Below the pieces are notes generated by a model. The model was not told where the DNA came from and ran no database searches. It saw nothing but the letters and a program-made list of their open reading frames with translations. Below are positions 1-8,290 of a stretch of DNA of 39,536 bases, one piece after another. The DNA is taken from positions 1 to 39,536 of the forward strand of contig CAUZJO010000020.1 of NCBI GenBank assembly GCA_963580245.1. Direction: 5' to 3'. The stretch comes from CAUZJO01 sp963580245. Its GTDB lineage: Bacteria; Sumerlaeota; Sumerlaeia; MVZB01. A program made the position numbers and the translations under genes. Position 1 is the first letter of the stretch. Each line of letters begins with the position of its first letter.

Positions 1-125
1 AATCGCGCCCAATCCACGCGCCGGGCCAGTTTAACCATCGCGTGATTCTCATCCACGATGGCTTGCAGTTCAAACTTGAACAGATCGCCTTGCAGGTCTT
101 CGCACGGGGAGGGCTTGGGTTTCAT
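1..125 (-). CDS. IS5-type transposase, N-terminal fragment (runs off the left edge)
   Basis: Reading the minus strand from the ATG at 125-123 gives 41 codons that stay open to the window edge. The peptide begins MKPKPSPCEDLQGDLFKFEL and continues with a stretch ending VKLARRVDWARF. An LF...L..IVD..H.(M/L)VKLA..VDW pattern is the usual N-terminus of IS5/IS1182-type DDE transposases, so this is probably the first part of such a gene, with the catalytic domain outside the window. The insertion-sequence end should lie just to the right, perhaps near 180-200 (TATACACCACCC), but I cannot identify the terminal repeat with one end only. It lies against the broken methyltransferase and may be what broke it. 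The family call rests on a short peptide. Confidence 0.6.
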   Translation of the reverse strand, partial: MKPKPSPCEDLQGDLFKFELQAIVDENHAMVKLARRVDWAR

Positions 126-996
126 GGTGCCAACTTTGGCAAGGTTTCGGCGGCGACTGACCGTTTTTGTTGCAAAACTATACACCACCCACCAGCGTTT
201 TGATCCCATTGTTGTTGGGCAAGGGGTCTTTTTCAAGATCGACAAAATAAAGGAAGACGCTCCCCTCTTGAACCCATGGATTGAAAACGTGCAATCCATG
301 GCCCAGGATTTAGGCTCTTTGAGGGGCGACCGACATGTGCCGTGCCGTGTCGTTTGCGGAGACGCGCGAAGTCTGGAAGACCATGTCGAGCCTCGATCGA
401 TTGACTTCGTTTTTACCTCACCCCCTTACCCCAATGAAAAAGACTATACCCGGACCACTCGGCTCGAATCCGTCCTTCTTGGATTGATCAAGAACAAGAA
501 GGAGTTGAGGCAATTCAAGCAATCGCTGATTCGGTCGAACACGCGCAACGTCTACAAGGCCGATACCGACGACCGCAACGTGGCCTGGCACGTCGAGATC
601 CAGCGCATCGCCGACGAGATCGAGCAACGGCGCGTGCAGATGGGAAAAACGTCCGGATTTGAGAGGCTCTACGCCCGGACCACCAAGCTTTATTTCGGCG
701 GCATGGCGCGGCATCTCGAACAGTTGAAGGGCCTGCTGCGCCCCGGCGCCCATTTGGCGTACGTCGTTGGCGATCAAGCCTCGTATTTGCGCGTCATGAT
801 ACGCACGGGCCAACTCTTGACGGAGATCGCGGAGTCGTTGGGCTACCATGTCGTCAGCATCGATCTGTTCCGAACCAGACGGTCGACCGTGACGCGCGAG
901 CAGCTAAGAGAAGAGGTTGTGGTGCTTGAGTGGAAGGGAAAGCCCTCACGCGCCAATCCTGTTAAGAGTCATGCGCCAGGAGCTGGCTCGGAATAA
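124..996 (+). CDS. Truncated site-specific DNA methyltransferase (N4/N6 amino type)
   Basis: The protein carries the amino-methyltransferase catalytic motif IV as TSPPYPNEKDYTR, followed by a typical C-terminal half (FERLYARTTKLYFGG, then AYVVGDQASY). Such enzymes transfer a methyl group from SAM to the exocyclic amine of cytosine or adenine. No FxGxG SAM-binding motif is present upstream of the SPPY motif, and related proteins as I recall them are considerably longer at the N-terminus, so the first part appears to be missing. The frame is open from 46, but everything before about 190 overlaps the transposase and its probable IS end; true methyltransferase homology seems to begin around 200-260. 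ATG 124 is therefore only the nearest available start. The endonuclease-like gene follows 23 bases downstream, as expected for a restriction-modification pair. Probably inactive. Confidence 0.7.
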   Translation: MVPTLARFRRRLTVFVAKLYTTHQRFDPIVVGQGVFFKIDKIKEDAPLLNPWIENVQSMAQDLGSLRGDRHVPCRVVCGDARSLEDHVEPRSIDFVFTSPPYPNEKDYTRTTRLESVLLGLIKNKKELRQFKQSLIRSNTRNVYKADTDDRNVAWHVEIQRIADEIEQRRVQMGKTSGFERLYARTTKLYFGGMARHLEQLKGLLRPGAHLAYVVGDQASYLRVMIRTGQLLTEIAESLGYHVVSIDLFRTRRSTVTREQLREEVVVLEWKGKPSRANPVKSHAPGAGSE

Positions 997-1019
997 ATCG
1001 TCTGGGGATGCAGATTTGA

Positions 1020-1821
1020 ATGGCGGCCAAGAATCGTTATGTCCATCTGATTGAAGCGGTATTCGCTGCTTACTATAAGCCGGGACTTACCAAGTTCGCC
1101 TTCGTTCGAGGAGATATCGAGCGTTTTGTAAAACAACTTAAAGTTAAGCTTCCAAAGAATCTTGGAGATATTGTTTACAGTTTTCGATATCGAACCTCGC
1201 TCCCTGAAAGCGTCACAAATCAGGCCCCGGAAGGAAAGCAATGGGTGATTCTTCCGGCGGGTACGGGAAGATACATGTTCCGTGCGGAAGGCGTCATCGA
1301 ATTTCAGCCGAATCCGAACCTGGCTCGGACTAAGGTGCCCGATTCCACACCGGGTGTGATTTCGATGTATTCCCTGACGGATGAACAGGCCCTCCTGGCT
1401 AAACTTCGATACAACCGATTGATAGATATTTTCACCCGCGTAACGTGTTATTCGCTTCAGAATCATCTGCGCACGACCGTATCCAACATGGGACAGGTCG
1501 AGACGGATGAGATATATGTGGGACTGGATCGAAATGGTGTTCACTACGTTCTACCCGTGCAGGCAAAAGGAAAGAAAGACAAACTCAGCGTCGTCCAGAT
1601 AGAACAGGACATGACGATGTGCGCTCAAAAGCTTCCAGGGCTGTTGTGCCGCTCAATCAGCGCACAGTTCCTGCCGAATGATATTATCGTGCTCGTTTGA
1701 GTTTCATAAAACAGAAGATGGAATAATAATCGCGTTGGAAAAACACTATAGACTGGTCCCGCCAGATGAAATCAATGAAAAAGATTTGCGGATGTACACT
1801 CTATTGAAAGACGACCAGTAG
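1020..1821 (+). pseudogene. Frameshifted endonuclease-like gene, partner of the methyltransferase
   Basis: The first frame gives 226 residues ending VLV-stop at 1698-1700. From 1696 the next frame is open to TAG 1819-1821 and reads FEFHKTEDGIIIALEKHYRL and onward to LLKDDQ, a natural C-terminal continuation of about 41 residues. Removing one G near 1695 (CTC G TTT GAG) restores a protein of about 267 residues. Residues 155-185 hold VETDEIYVGLDRNGVHYVLP followed by VQAKGKKDK; the spaced acidic residues and QxK fit a PD-(D/E)xK nuclease core, which together with the neighbouring methyltransferase suggests a restriction enzyme. That function is inferred, not proven. The gene is clearly more AT-rich than its neighbours, which fits horizontal acquisition. 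A sequencing error or a functional +1 shift at GTT TGA are alternatives to a true mutation. Confidence 0.6.
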
Positions 1822-1851
1822 GCGTCCGGGAAGATTTTGGTGGGCTTAATC

Positions 1852-2718
1852 CTATTCGGCTTTTGCGATAATGGTCCGAATCAGCCCCGCCAATCGATCC
1901 CCGGAACGCCGTGCGGCTTTCAGGACTTCCTCATGCGTCGTCGGGCCGTGGCGCGGGCCGGCGTGGGAGTTGGTGATTAGTGAGACGGCGGCCGCCTCGA
2001 GCCCGGCGTGGCGGGCGGCGAGGACTTCGGGGACGGTTGACATGCCGGCGGCGTCGGCGCCCAGGCGGGCCAGCATCGCCGCTTCGGCGCGCGTTTCGTA
2101 GGTCGGGCCGCTCACCGCCGCGTAGACGCCTTCCTTGAGCGCGGTCCCCCGCTCGCGCGCCGCCTCGCGGATCAGGCGGCTCAGTGCCGGGCTGTAGGGC
2201 CGCGACATATCGGGGAAGCGCGGGACCAGCCGCTCGTCGTTGGGGCCGAGCAGCGGATTGGCGAACATCAGGTTGATGTGACCGGTCGCCAGCATCAGGT
2301 CGCCCGGCGCCAGTCGGCGCGTCAGGCCTCCCGCGGCGTTGGTCAGGACCACCCGTCCCACACCCAGCCGCGCCAGCACCCGGATGGCCAGGACCGCCGC
2401 GCGCGGCGCGATCCCCTCGTACAGATGACGCCGGCCAAGCAGGACAAAGACCCGCTCCGCGCCGACCTCAATGAGCAACCATCGCCCCGCGTGTCCATCG
2501 ACGGCGCCGGCTCCGAGTCCGGGGATCGCCTCGAATCCCAATTCGGCGCGCACCCGGCCGATCGCGGCCAGGCCGCCCAGCCCCGACCCCGCGACGACGG
2601 CCAGGCCCGGGCGCGGACCCTCGCCCATCGCGGCTTGCACGGCGCGGACGGCCGCCTCCAGACTCGCGTCCTCCCCTGAATTTCGAGTCGATGTATTTGG
2701 CGGGATGGTTGATGTCAC
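1852..2718 (-). CDS. punA: Purine nucleoside phosphorylase (trimeric PNP/MTAP family)
   Basis: Cleaves purine ribo- and deoxyribonucleosides with phosphate to give the free base and (deoxy)ribose 1-phosphate, a cytoplasmic salvage step. The 288-residue protein has the family landmarks in order: phosphate-binding GSGLG at 44-48, GRRHLYEG near 95-102, NAAGG at 127-131, VSGPTYETRAE, MSTVPE and ITNSHAG. The Asn in the last motif matches the base-contact Asn of 6-oxopurine-specific trimeric enzymes, so inosine/guanosine specificity is likely. Length is normal for the family with a short, possibly disordered N-terminal tail. It stands alone on the minus strand, ending 30 bases from the eroded restriction-modification genes and diverging from the DUF1015 gene. 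Confidence 0.9.
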   Translation of the reverse strand: MTSTIPPNTSTRNSGEDASLEAAVRAVQAAMGEGPRPGLAVVAGSGLGGLAAIGRVRAELGFEAIPGLGAGAVDGHAGRWLLIEVGAERVFVLLGRRHLYEGIAPRAAVLAIRVLARLGVGRVVLTNAAGGLTRRLAPGDLMLATGHINLMFANPLLGPNDERLVPRFPDMSRPYSPALSRLIREAARERGTALKEGVYAAVSGPTYETRAEAAMLARLGADAAGMSTVPEVLAARHAGLEAAAVSLITNSHAGPRHGPTTHEEVLKAARRSGDRLAGLIRTIIAKAE

Positions 2719-2825
2719 GGAGCACGCGTCTCTTGGGTCTGTTTTCTCTTCGGGCGTCGACGATTACAATCCAAAACGAATGCTGGAGACCCGCGAGACC
2801 CAAGGATTCGTAGCATAAAGATGCC

Positions 2826-2845
2826 GCTCTCCGAGCCCGGAGAGC
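2826..2845. other. Perfect 7-bp hairpin in the punA / DUF1015 intergenic region
   Basis: GCTCTCC (2826-2832) and GGAGAGC (2839-2845) are perfect inverted copies around a six-base loop, GAGCCC. Neither strand has a T-run directly after the stem, so it is not an obvious intrinsic terminator. It lies between two divergent genes and could be a regulator site or a chance palindrome. Confidence 0.35.
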
Positions 2846-2953
2846 CCCTTCGCCCCATTTCAAGGTTGACTCGCCGATGCATCAAACCCACAGTTGGCGA
2901 CAGCGGAAAAACTGGCTGACGACCATCTATCATTAATATGAGGACCGCGCATC

Positions 2954-4288
2954 ATGGCCGAAATACTCCCATTTGTTGGGACACGATACACCGCCCGCGA
3001 GCCGTCGGCATTAGCCAGTCTCATCTCGCCTCCCTACGACGTCATCTCGCCCAGCCTGCAGGAGGAGCTCTATGCGCGCGACCCGCATAACCTGGCGCGC
3101 GTCGATTTCGGCAAGGTCGTGCCGGGAGATAGCGAATCCGAGAACCGCTACACGCGCGCGGCCCGCGCCTGGGGCGAGTGGAAAGCCAACGGGGTCATCG
3201 CCAAGGACCCGCGCGAGGCGTTCTACGTCTACGAACAGGAATTCGACACGCCCGATGGTTCGCGGCGGCACCGGCGCGGCTTTTTCGCCGCCGTGCGCCT
3301 CGAGGATTTCGCCGAGGGCGGCATCCGCGCCCATGAGCACACCTTCGCGGGCCCCAAGGTCGACCGGCTGGACCTCATGCGCGCGACGGGTTGCAATCTG
3401 AGCCCGATCTTCTGCCTCTACGACGACCCGGAAAAAAGAGCGGACGAAGTGCTTGCGCGCGTCGCCGCCGAGCCGATCCAGACCGAATTCGACGGCGTGA
3501 CCCAGCGCCTGTGGGTCCTGGACGACGAGTCAGCGATCGAGGCCATGACCCAGGCCCTGGCCGGCAAGACCTTGTTCATCGCCGACGGCCATCACCGTTA
3601 CGAAACAAACCTGATGTACCGCGACGAGATGCGTCGCAAGACCGGGATGGACGACGGCCGTCAACCCTTCGACTATACGATGATGTATCTGAACAACATC
3701 CATGACGAGGGCCTGATCGTCCTGCCCACGCACCGGGTCTTGAACAACGAGGTTTGCGGGGACGTCGAGGCCGATGGGGTGCTGCGCGCGCTTAGTGAGT
3801 TTTTCATGCCGGCCCCCGCGCAGTTCGATCCCGAGGCCCCCGAGCGCGAAGCCGCCCGCCTGACCAAGCTTCTCGTCGAGGCCGGCGAACAAACCTCGGC
3901 GTTCATCCTGGTCCTGCCCAATCGAACCGCGTTCGTGCTCAAGAAGAGGGCCGATGTCCACCTCGACAAGCTGATCGATGAGGACGTCGCCGTCGAAGTC
4001 AAATCCCTCGACGTGACATTGCTCCACCGCTGCATCATCCCGCGCGGCTGGCTCGGCGAGCAGGCGACCGAACTGGATGACAGTCACATCCGCTACGTCA
4101 AGGACGCCGCCGAGGCCCTGCGCCTGGTCAGCAATGGAGAAGCCGGTGCGGCGTTCCTGCTCAACTCCACCCGTATCGAACAGGTCTGTCAAGTCGCCAA
4201 ACTCGGCCTGCGCATGCCGCACAAATCCACCTACTTCTACCCCAAAGTTGCCACCGGCCTGATCATGCGCGACCTAAAAAGCCCCTGA
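2954..4288 (+). CDS. DUF1015 family protein of unknown function
   Basis: The 444-residue product matches the DUF1015 family in length and landmarks: an N-terminal LISPPYDVISPSLQEELYAR segment after the start, a REAFYVYEQEF stretch, and the signature FIADGHHRYET about halfway along. Proteins of this family are widespread cytoplasmic enzymes-to-be-named; no biochemical role can be read from the sequence. The ATG at 2954 is preceded by GAGG at a usable spacing. The gene ends head-to-head with the minus-strand SGNH hydrolase, and a stem-loop overlapping its stop codon serves as a terminator for the other strand. No signal peptide or membrane segment is visible. Confidence 0.85.
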   Translation: MAEILPFVGTRYTAREPSALASLISPPYDVISPSLQEELYARDPHNLARVDFGKVVPGDSESENRYTRAARAWGEWKANGVIAKDPREAFYVYEQEFDTPDGSRRHRRGFFAAVRLEDFAEGGIRAHEHTFAGPKVDRLDLMRATGCNLSPIFCLYDDPEKRADEVLARVAAEPIQTEFDGVTQRLWVLDDESAIEAMTQALAGKTLFIADGHHRYETNLMYRDEMRRKTGMDDGRQPFDYTMMYLNNIHDEGLIVLPTHRVLNNEVCGDVEADGVLRALSEFFMPAPAQFDPEAPEREAARLTKLLVEAGEQTSAFILVLPNRTAFVLKKRADVHLDKLIDEDVAVEVKSLDVTLLHRCIIPRGWLGEQATELDDSHIRYVKDAAEALRLVSNGEAGAAFLLNSTRIEQVCQVAKLGLRMPHKSTYFYPKVATGLIMRDLKSP

Positions 4289-4295
4289 AAGGGGC
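4276..4295 (-). terminator. Intrinsic terminator for the minus-strand SGNH hydrolase gene
   Basis: On the minus strand GCCCC-TTTCA-GGGGC is followed directly by TTTTT. The stem covers 4281-4295 and the T-run 4276-4280, overlapping the stop codon of the convergent DUF1015 gene. Two further stems lie between it and the SGNH gene: GCCCAGG/CCTGGGC (4307-4313 and 4329-4335) and GCCCCC-AAC-GGGGGC (4357-4371), the latter followed by TTT on the minus strand. Together they form a convergent-gene terminator region. Confidence 0.65.
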
Positions 4296-4389
4296 GGAGG
4301 CATAAAGCCCAGGCCGAACGCAGTGAGTCCTGGGCCAACACGCGAACCCACCCAAAGCCCCCAACGGGGGCGACGGAAACCCCACCCCT

Positions 4390-5433
4390 TCACATCCCCA
4401 ACAGATGCTCCCGAATATGCTCGGCCGCCACCCGTGCCCCCTCGGCCGTGAAATGCGTATCCCATGGATCATAAAACGCCTCGGCCCCCTCTTCGGGAAA
4501 CGTATCGCGCAAATAGAGCCAATCGATCCCCAATTCCCGGCAAATCTCGATCACCTTCGCATCATTGCTGACGGCGACCCGCGGCTCGTGTTTCTCCGGA
4601 ACGCTGCGCCGATCCTCGGCGTAGAACTGCATCGGCGGGATGATCACGACCTTGAAATCGACCGACCGCGCCTCGAGCGTCCCCTTGATCTCACCGAGCA
4701 CCGCCCGCATCAGCGCGACCAGGTATTCCCGCTCCGCGTCGGCCATGTTGTCGAGGATCAAAAAGGCGTCATGCATCAGTGCGCGAAAGAGGTAGGTCTC
4801 GGTCTGCTTGGACGTGTAGCTTCCGCTGAACGTTTTGCGCAGCAACATCCATAGGCGCGATCTGGCCAGACTGATCCGAACGATGTTGTCGCGACGCAGG
4901 AACAGCTCGCCGGCCTCGTCGAGTCCCACCAGCCGGTTTTTCTGTAGGTCGCCGAAGTCATTGGCCGGGAAGAGGCCCAGGATCACCATGTCGGGGTCGA
5001 ATTGAAGGCCGTCGCCGAGCAGCCGCCGCCACGTCTGATCGGGCCCATCGCCGACGATGCCCATGTTATAGACCTGCCATGGCGGGCCGAGCTGACGTTC
5101 GAGGGTCTCGGGCATCGTCTGGTCCGAACGCATCAGCAATCCGGTCACGAACGAATCGCCCATGAACAGGATGCGCTTGGCCCGTCCCTTATCGGCGTAA
5201 AACTTCCCGTCGCGGTAGCCCATGTCGTTGTAATCGAATCGTGAACGGGGTTTAAAGCGGAAGAGGACGTCCTCGTCGAGCTGCAGGATCGAGCGGTCCG
5301 GCATCTTGTACTCGGGGGCGAATTTCCGCCCGATCAGCATAAACTCCGCCAAAAGCCAAAACAGTGCCAGACTCGACAGGACCGCCAGGCCTTTGAGCAA
5401 AATCGCGCGTCCGAGCGCAGGGGCATGATTCAT
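4390..5433 (-). CDS. Membrane-anchored SGNH/GDSL-family hydrolase
   Basis: A predicted N-terminal signal anchor spans residues 9-34, placing the catalytic domain outside the inner membrane. The SGNH blocks are present: FMGDSFVTG with the nucleophile Ser near 94, the oxyanion Gly in NMGIVGDGPDQ, the Asn in FPANDFGD, and the C-terminal Asp/His pair in WDTHFTAEG. The family removes or transfers acyl groups on sugars and lipids, so a role in surface polysaccharide acylation is possible; the substrate cannot be read. I chose ATG 5433 because it gives a clean signal anchor; a TTG at 5451 would add six residues. A second protein of the same general type lies at 33827-34882. Confidence 0.75.
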   Translation of the reverse strand: MNHAPALGRAILLKGLAVLSSLALFWLLAEFMLIGRKFAPEYKMPDRSILQLDEDVLFRFKPRSRFDYNDMGYRDGKFYADKGRAKRILFMGDSFVTGLLMRSDQTMPETLERQLGPPWQVYNMGIVGDGPDQTWRRLLGDGLQFDPDMVILGLFPANDFGDLQKNRLVGLDEAGELFLRRDNIVRISLARSRLWMLLRKTFSGSYTSKQTETYLFRALMHDAFLILDNMADAEREYLVALMRAVLGEIKGTLEARSVDFKVVIIPPMQFYAEDRRSVPEKHEPRVAVSNDAKVIEICRELGIDWLYLRDTFPEEGAEAFYDPWDTHFTAEGARVAAEHIREHLLGM

Positions 5434-5529
5434 ATGCTTAAACCCAATCAATGGCTCTGTGGATCATGATCGCGCCCCTCCCCGTGCCTTGGCGGGCCAT
5501 GACGCGCCCCAAATCGTATATCCAATTCA

Positions 5530-5558
5530 TTGACGATTAACAACCCACGGGCTACCAT
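5530..5558 (+). promoter_or_regulatory. Probable sigma-70-type promoter of the biotin operon
   Basis: TTGACG at 5530-5535 and TACCAT at 5553-5558 are separated by 17 bases, about 60 bases upstream of the bioB start. It lies in the gap between the divergent SGNH gene and bioB. I looked for a BirA-type dyad overlapping it and did not find a convincing one. Confidence 0.45.
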
Positions 5559-5617
5559 CCACCCTTCGCGCGCTCACCCGACGCGCTCTTGATTTCATTC
5601 GGTGGGGCATCCCGTCG

Positions 5618-6700
5618 ATGGATTGGCAATCCCTGGCCGACCTGGCGATTGAACGCCGTCCGCTCAGTCGCGAGCAATGTCGGCGCGTCCTGGATTGCCC
5701 TGATGAGCAGATGCTTGAGTTGCTTGATGCGGCGTTTCGCGTGCGGCGGCGTTTCTGCGGCATGAAAGTGCACCTGCACGTCCTTACCAACGCCAAGAGC
5801 GGCCTCTGCCCCGAAGATTGCCACTACTGCTCGCAGTCCAAGGTCTCGACGGCCGACGTTGACAAGTATCCCCTGATGTCCACCGACCGGCTCCTGGCCG
5901 AGGCGCGGCGCGCCAAGCGACTGCGGGCCAAGCGCTACTGCATGGCGATCAGCGGCCGCAGCCCGACCGACCGCGAAATCGATCGTCTCTGCGAGGCCAT
6001 CGCCCAAATCAAGGCCGAAACGGGGCTGAGCGTCTGCTGCTCTCTGGGGCTGCTCAATCCCGGTCAAGCCGACAAACTCAAGTCCGCCGGTCTCGACCGC
6101 ATCAACCACAATCTGAATACCAGCGAGCAGCATCACCCCCAGATTTGCACGACCCACACTTACCACGATCGTATGCGGACGCTTGAGACGTGCCGCGGGG
6201 CCGGGCTGGAACTGTGTTCGGGCGGCATCTTCGGCCAGGGCGAGAGCGACGACGACATCATCGAGCTGTGCATGACGTGGGCGCGGCTGCGGCCCGAATC
6301 GATCCCCGTCAATTTCCTCACGCCGATCGAGGGAACGCCGTTCGAGCACCAGACCGGCGAGTTAACGCCTTATCGCTGCCTCAAGATCCTGTGCCTGGTC
6401 CGGCTGCTCAACCCCGACCGCGAGGTCCGCATCGCCGGGGGGCGCGAGCACCACCTGCGCGCGCTGCAACCGCTCGGCCTGTACCCCGCCAACTCGATCT
6501 TCGTGACCGGCTACCTGACCACGCCCGGCCAGCGCGGCGATGAGGCGTTGAGGATGATCGAGGACATGGGATTTGAAATCGAGTTCGATCAAAGCGAGAT
6601 CCCCCCGCCCGAGCCTCCGGCCGAAACCGACCAGGACGGCTTGCCCGTCACCCACTCGGCGTGCGTCGCCGATGGTTCGTTCGGCGGACCGCGCGTGTGA
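5618..6700 (+). CDS. bioB: Biotin synthase
   Basis: Radical SAM enzyme that inserts sulfur into dethiobiotin, the last step of biotin synthesis. The 4Fe-4S ligands are Cys64, Cys68 and Cys71 in CPEDCHYC. The ligands of the sacrificial 2Fe-2S cluster are also recognisable: Cys108 (RYCMAIS), Cys140/141 (VCCSLG), Cys200 (ELCSGG) and Arg271 (VRIAGGREHH). The 360 residues are normal for BioB with a slightly long C-terminal tail. It is the first gene of bioB-bioF-(repeat)-bioD-bioA and follows a good promoter candidate. No bioC, bioH or bioW is in the window, so the pimeloyl precursor must come from elsewhere. Confidence 0.95.
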   Translation: MDWQSLADLAIERRPLSREQCRRVLDCPDEQMLELLDAAFRVRRRFCGMKVHLHVLTNAKSGLCPEDCHYCSQSKVSTADVDKYPLMSTDRLLAEARRAKRLRAKRYCMAISGRSPTDREIDRLCEAIAQIKAETGLSVCCSLGLLNPGQADKLKSAGLDRINHNLNTSEQHHPQICTTHTYHDRMRTLETCRGAGLELCSGGIFGQGESDDDIIELCMTWARLRPESIPVNFLTPIEGTPFEHQTGELTPYRCLKILCLVRLLNPDREVRIAGGREHHLRALQPLGLYPANSIFVTGYLTTPGQRGDEALRMIEDMGFEIEFDQSEIPPPEPPAETDQDGLPVTHSACVADGSFGGPRV

Positions 6701-6714
6701 TTCTCCCGACCGCC

Positions 6715-7914
6715 ATGTCAACCGAAGTTGGTGACGAACTGGACGACCTCGCGGCCCGCGGCCTGCTGCGCGGCCTGCGCGCCCTGCCCGCCGTCGGCGG
6801 TAGGTTCCGTTGGGACGGAAGGGAATACCTCAACTTCTCATCCAACGATTACCTGAACCTGTCCAATGATCCACGCATTAAGGAGGCCGCGCGGGAGGGC
6901 CTGGAGCACTGGGGCTGCGGGGCGACAGCCTCCCGCCTGATGGCGGGCCACTTGGAGCTGCATGAGGAGTTGGAAGAGAGCTTGGCCGAATGGGTCGGTC
7001 AGCCCTCGGCACTGGTCTTTGGCAGCGGGTATCTGACCAACCTGGGGGTCCTGACGGCCTTGGCGGGGGGCCGCGACGACGCAATTTTCTCCGACAAACT
7101 CAACCACGCCAGCATCGTCGACGCAGCGCAACTGGCCCGCGCGGCCGTCCATCGCTATCGGCATAAGGACCTGGATCATCTGGAACGGCTCCTGGAAAAG
7201 AACCCGGCGCGCGGGCGGCGGGTCATCGTCACCGATTCGGTCTTTAGCATGGACGGCGACATCGCCCCGCTCGCCGAACTCGACCACCTCGCCGGGACCC
7301 ATGACGCCCTATTGGTCGTGGATGAGGCCCATGCCATCGGCGTCCTCGGCCGGGACGGCGGCGGTGCCTGCCGGTTGCCCGCAATCGACATCCGGCCCGC
7401 CGTGACCGTGGGAACGCTCGGCAAGTCGCTGGGCTGCTACGGCGGGTTCGCCGCCTGCTCCCATGAGCTTCGAGACCTGCTCATCAATCGCGCGCGCGGT
7501 TTTATTTACTCGACCGCCCTGCCACCCGCCTGCGTGGCCGGGGCATTGCGCGGGGTTGAGATTCTGGGCGAGCATCCCGAACTCGGCGAACAATTGCTCC
7601 GAAAATCAGCCCGCCTGCGATCAGCGCTCTCGGAGCAAGGATTTGACCTCCTCGATTCGGCTTGTCAAATCGTGCCCGTGATCATCGGCGAGGCCGAAAC
7701 GGCGTGTCGCGTCTCGAGCGACTTGTTCGAGCTGGGCGTGATCGCCACCGCGGTCCGCCCGCCGACCGTTCCGCCCGGCGCCTCGCGCCTGCGCCTGTCG
7801 GTGACCCTGGCTCATGAGGACAACGACCTGGAGCGCGCCGCGGCCTGGATCGGTCGAGAAGTTCGCAAACAGAGCGTCATGGGCGCACCTCGTAGCAAAT
7901 CCTCGGACGGATAA
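6715..7914 (+). CDS. bioF: 8-amino-7-oxononanoate synthase
   Basis: PLP enzyme that condenses pimeloyl-ACP or pimeloyl-CoA with alanine to give 8-amino-7-oxononanoate (KAPA). Recognisable blocks are NFSSNDYLNLS, GCGATASRLMAG, the SVFSMDGDIAPL segment, VDEAHAIGVLG with the PLP-contacting Asp, and TLGKSLG with the Schiff-base Lys near residue 237. The ATG at 6715 starts 14 bases after the bioB stop. The frame is open further upstream (GTG 6661, GTG 6697), but family alignment supports a start near 6715; no clear ribosome binding site decides it. The 399 residues are typical. Confidence 0.92.
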   Translation: MSTEVGDELDDLAARGLLRGLRALPAVGGRFRWDGREYLNFSSNDYLNLSNDPRIKEAAREGLEHWGCGATASRLMAGHLELHEELEESLAEWVGQPSALVFGSGYLTNLGVLTALAGGRDDAIFSDKLNHASIVDAAQLARAAVHRYRHKDLDHLERLLEKNPARGRRVIVTDSVFSMDGDIAPLAELDHLAGTHDALLVVDEAHAIGVLGRDGGGACRLPAIDIRPAVTVGTLGKSLGCYGGFAACSHELRDLLINRARGFIYSTALPPACVAGALRGVEILGEHPELGEQLLRKSARLRSALSEQGFDLLDSACQIVPVIIGEAETACRVSSDLFELGVIATAVRPPTVPPGASRLRLSVTLAHEDNDLERAAAWIGREVRKQSVMGAPRSKSSDG

Positions 7915-7915
7915 T

Positions 7916-8231
7916 GAACAAAAGATCGCAAAGGGCGCAAAGAATAAACATTCTGAATAAACGCGCATTTGATTCAGTCCATGCAGAACTCACAAGAGTC
8001 TATTGTATCAGTTATGATGTTTCCATGAATCCCCCTCTCTTTATGAGCAGTCACACATATAGGCGCCTCTAAAAATTCAGTCCCGGCAGGGACGATTGCT
8101 TTCAGCCCGCCACGCAAGTGGCGGGAATCAAACCAATAACGAATTGGAGTCCCCTAGGGACGACTGCAAACCAAATTTTTAGAGGTTCCCACATGCCCAC
8201 GGACCTTTGCGCTCTTCGCGTCCTTCTGTTC
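7916..8231. repeat. Inverted-repeat element A (27-nt arms) between bioF and bioD
   Basis: Imperfect inverted arms lie at 7916-7942 (begins GAACAAAAGATCGCAAAGGG) and 8205-8231 (ends TCCTTCTGTTC), matching at 22 of 27 positions. The same arms bound a second island at 27806-28028, and the interior from about 7962 to 8008 is similar to the reverse complement of roughly 27889-27940. This is therefore one dispersed MITE-like family. A different 120-bp element sits inside it at 8066-8185. No coding sequence is visible in the whole 376-base gap. Confidence 0.7.
8066..8185 (+). repeat. 120-bp structured dispersed repeat, copy 1
   Basis: Bounded by a perfect 12-bp inverted repeat, CCTCTAAAAATT (8066-8077) and AATTTTTAGAGG (8174-8185). 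Inside are three hairpins: GTCCC-GGCA-GGGAC (8080-8093), CCCGCCAC-GCAA-GTGGCGGG (8106-8125) and GTCCC-CTA-GGGAC (8149-8161). The 8-bp middle stem carries a GNRA-type GCAA loop on the plus strand, which suggests a folded RNA read in this direction. Copy 2 at 23240-23360 is about 92% identical (nine substitutions and one indel by eye). It has no ORF. Confidence 0.8.
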
Positions 8232-8290
8232 AAATATGATAGCGTGTCGCCATCCGAGCAAGACCATGGAATAAGTTGGGTATGTGATAT

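Noticed and set aside
5530..5617. A BirA operator over the biotin promoter
   Set aside because: No dyad resembling the known half-sites was found around the -35 and -10.
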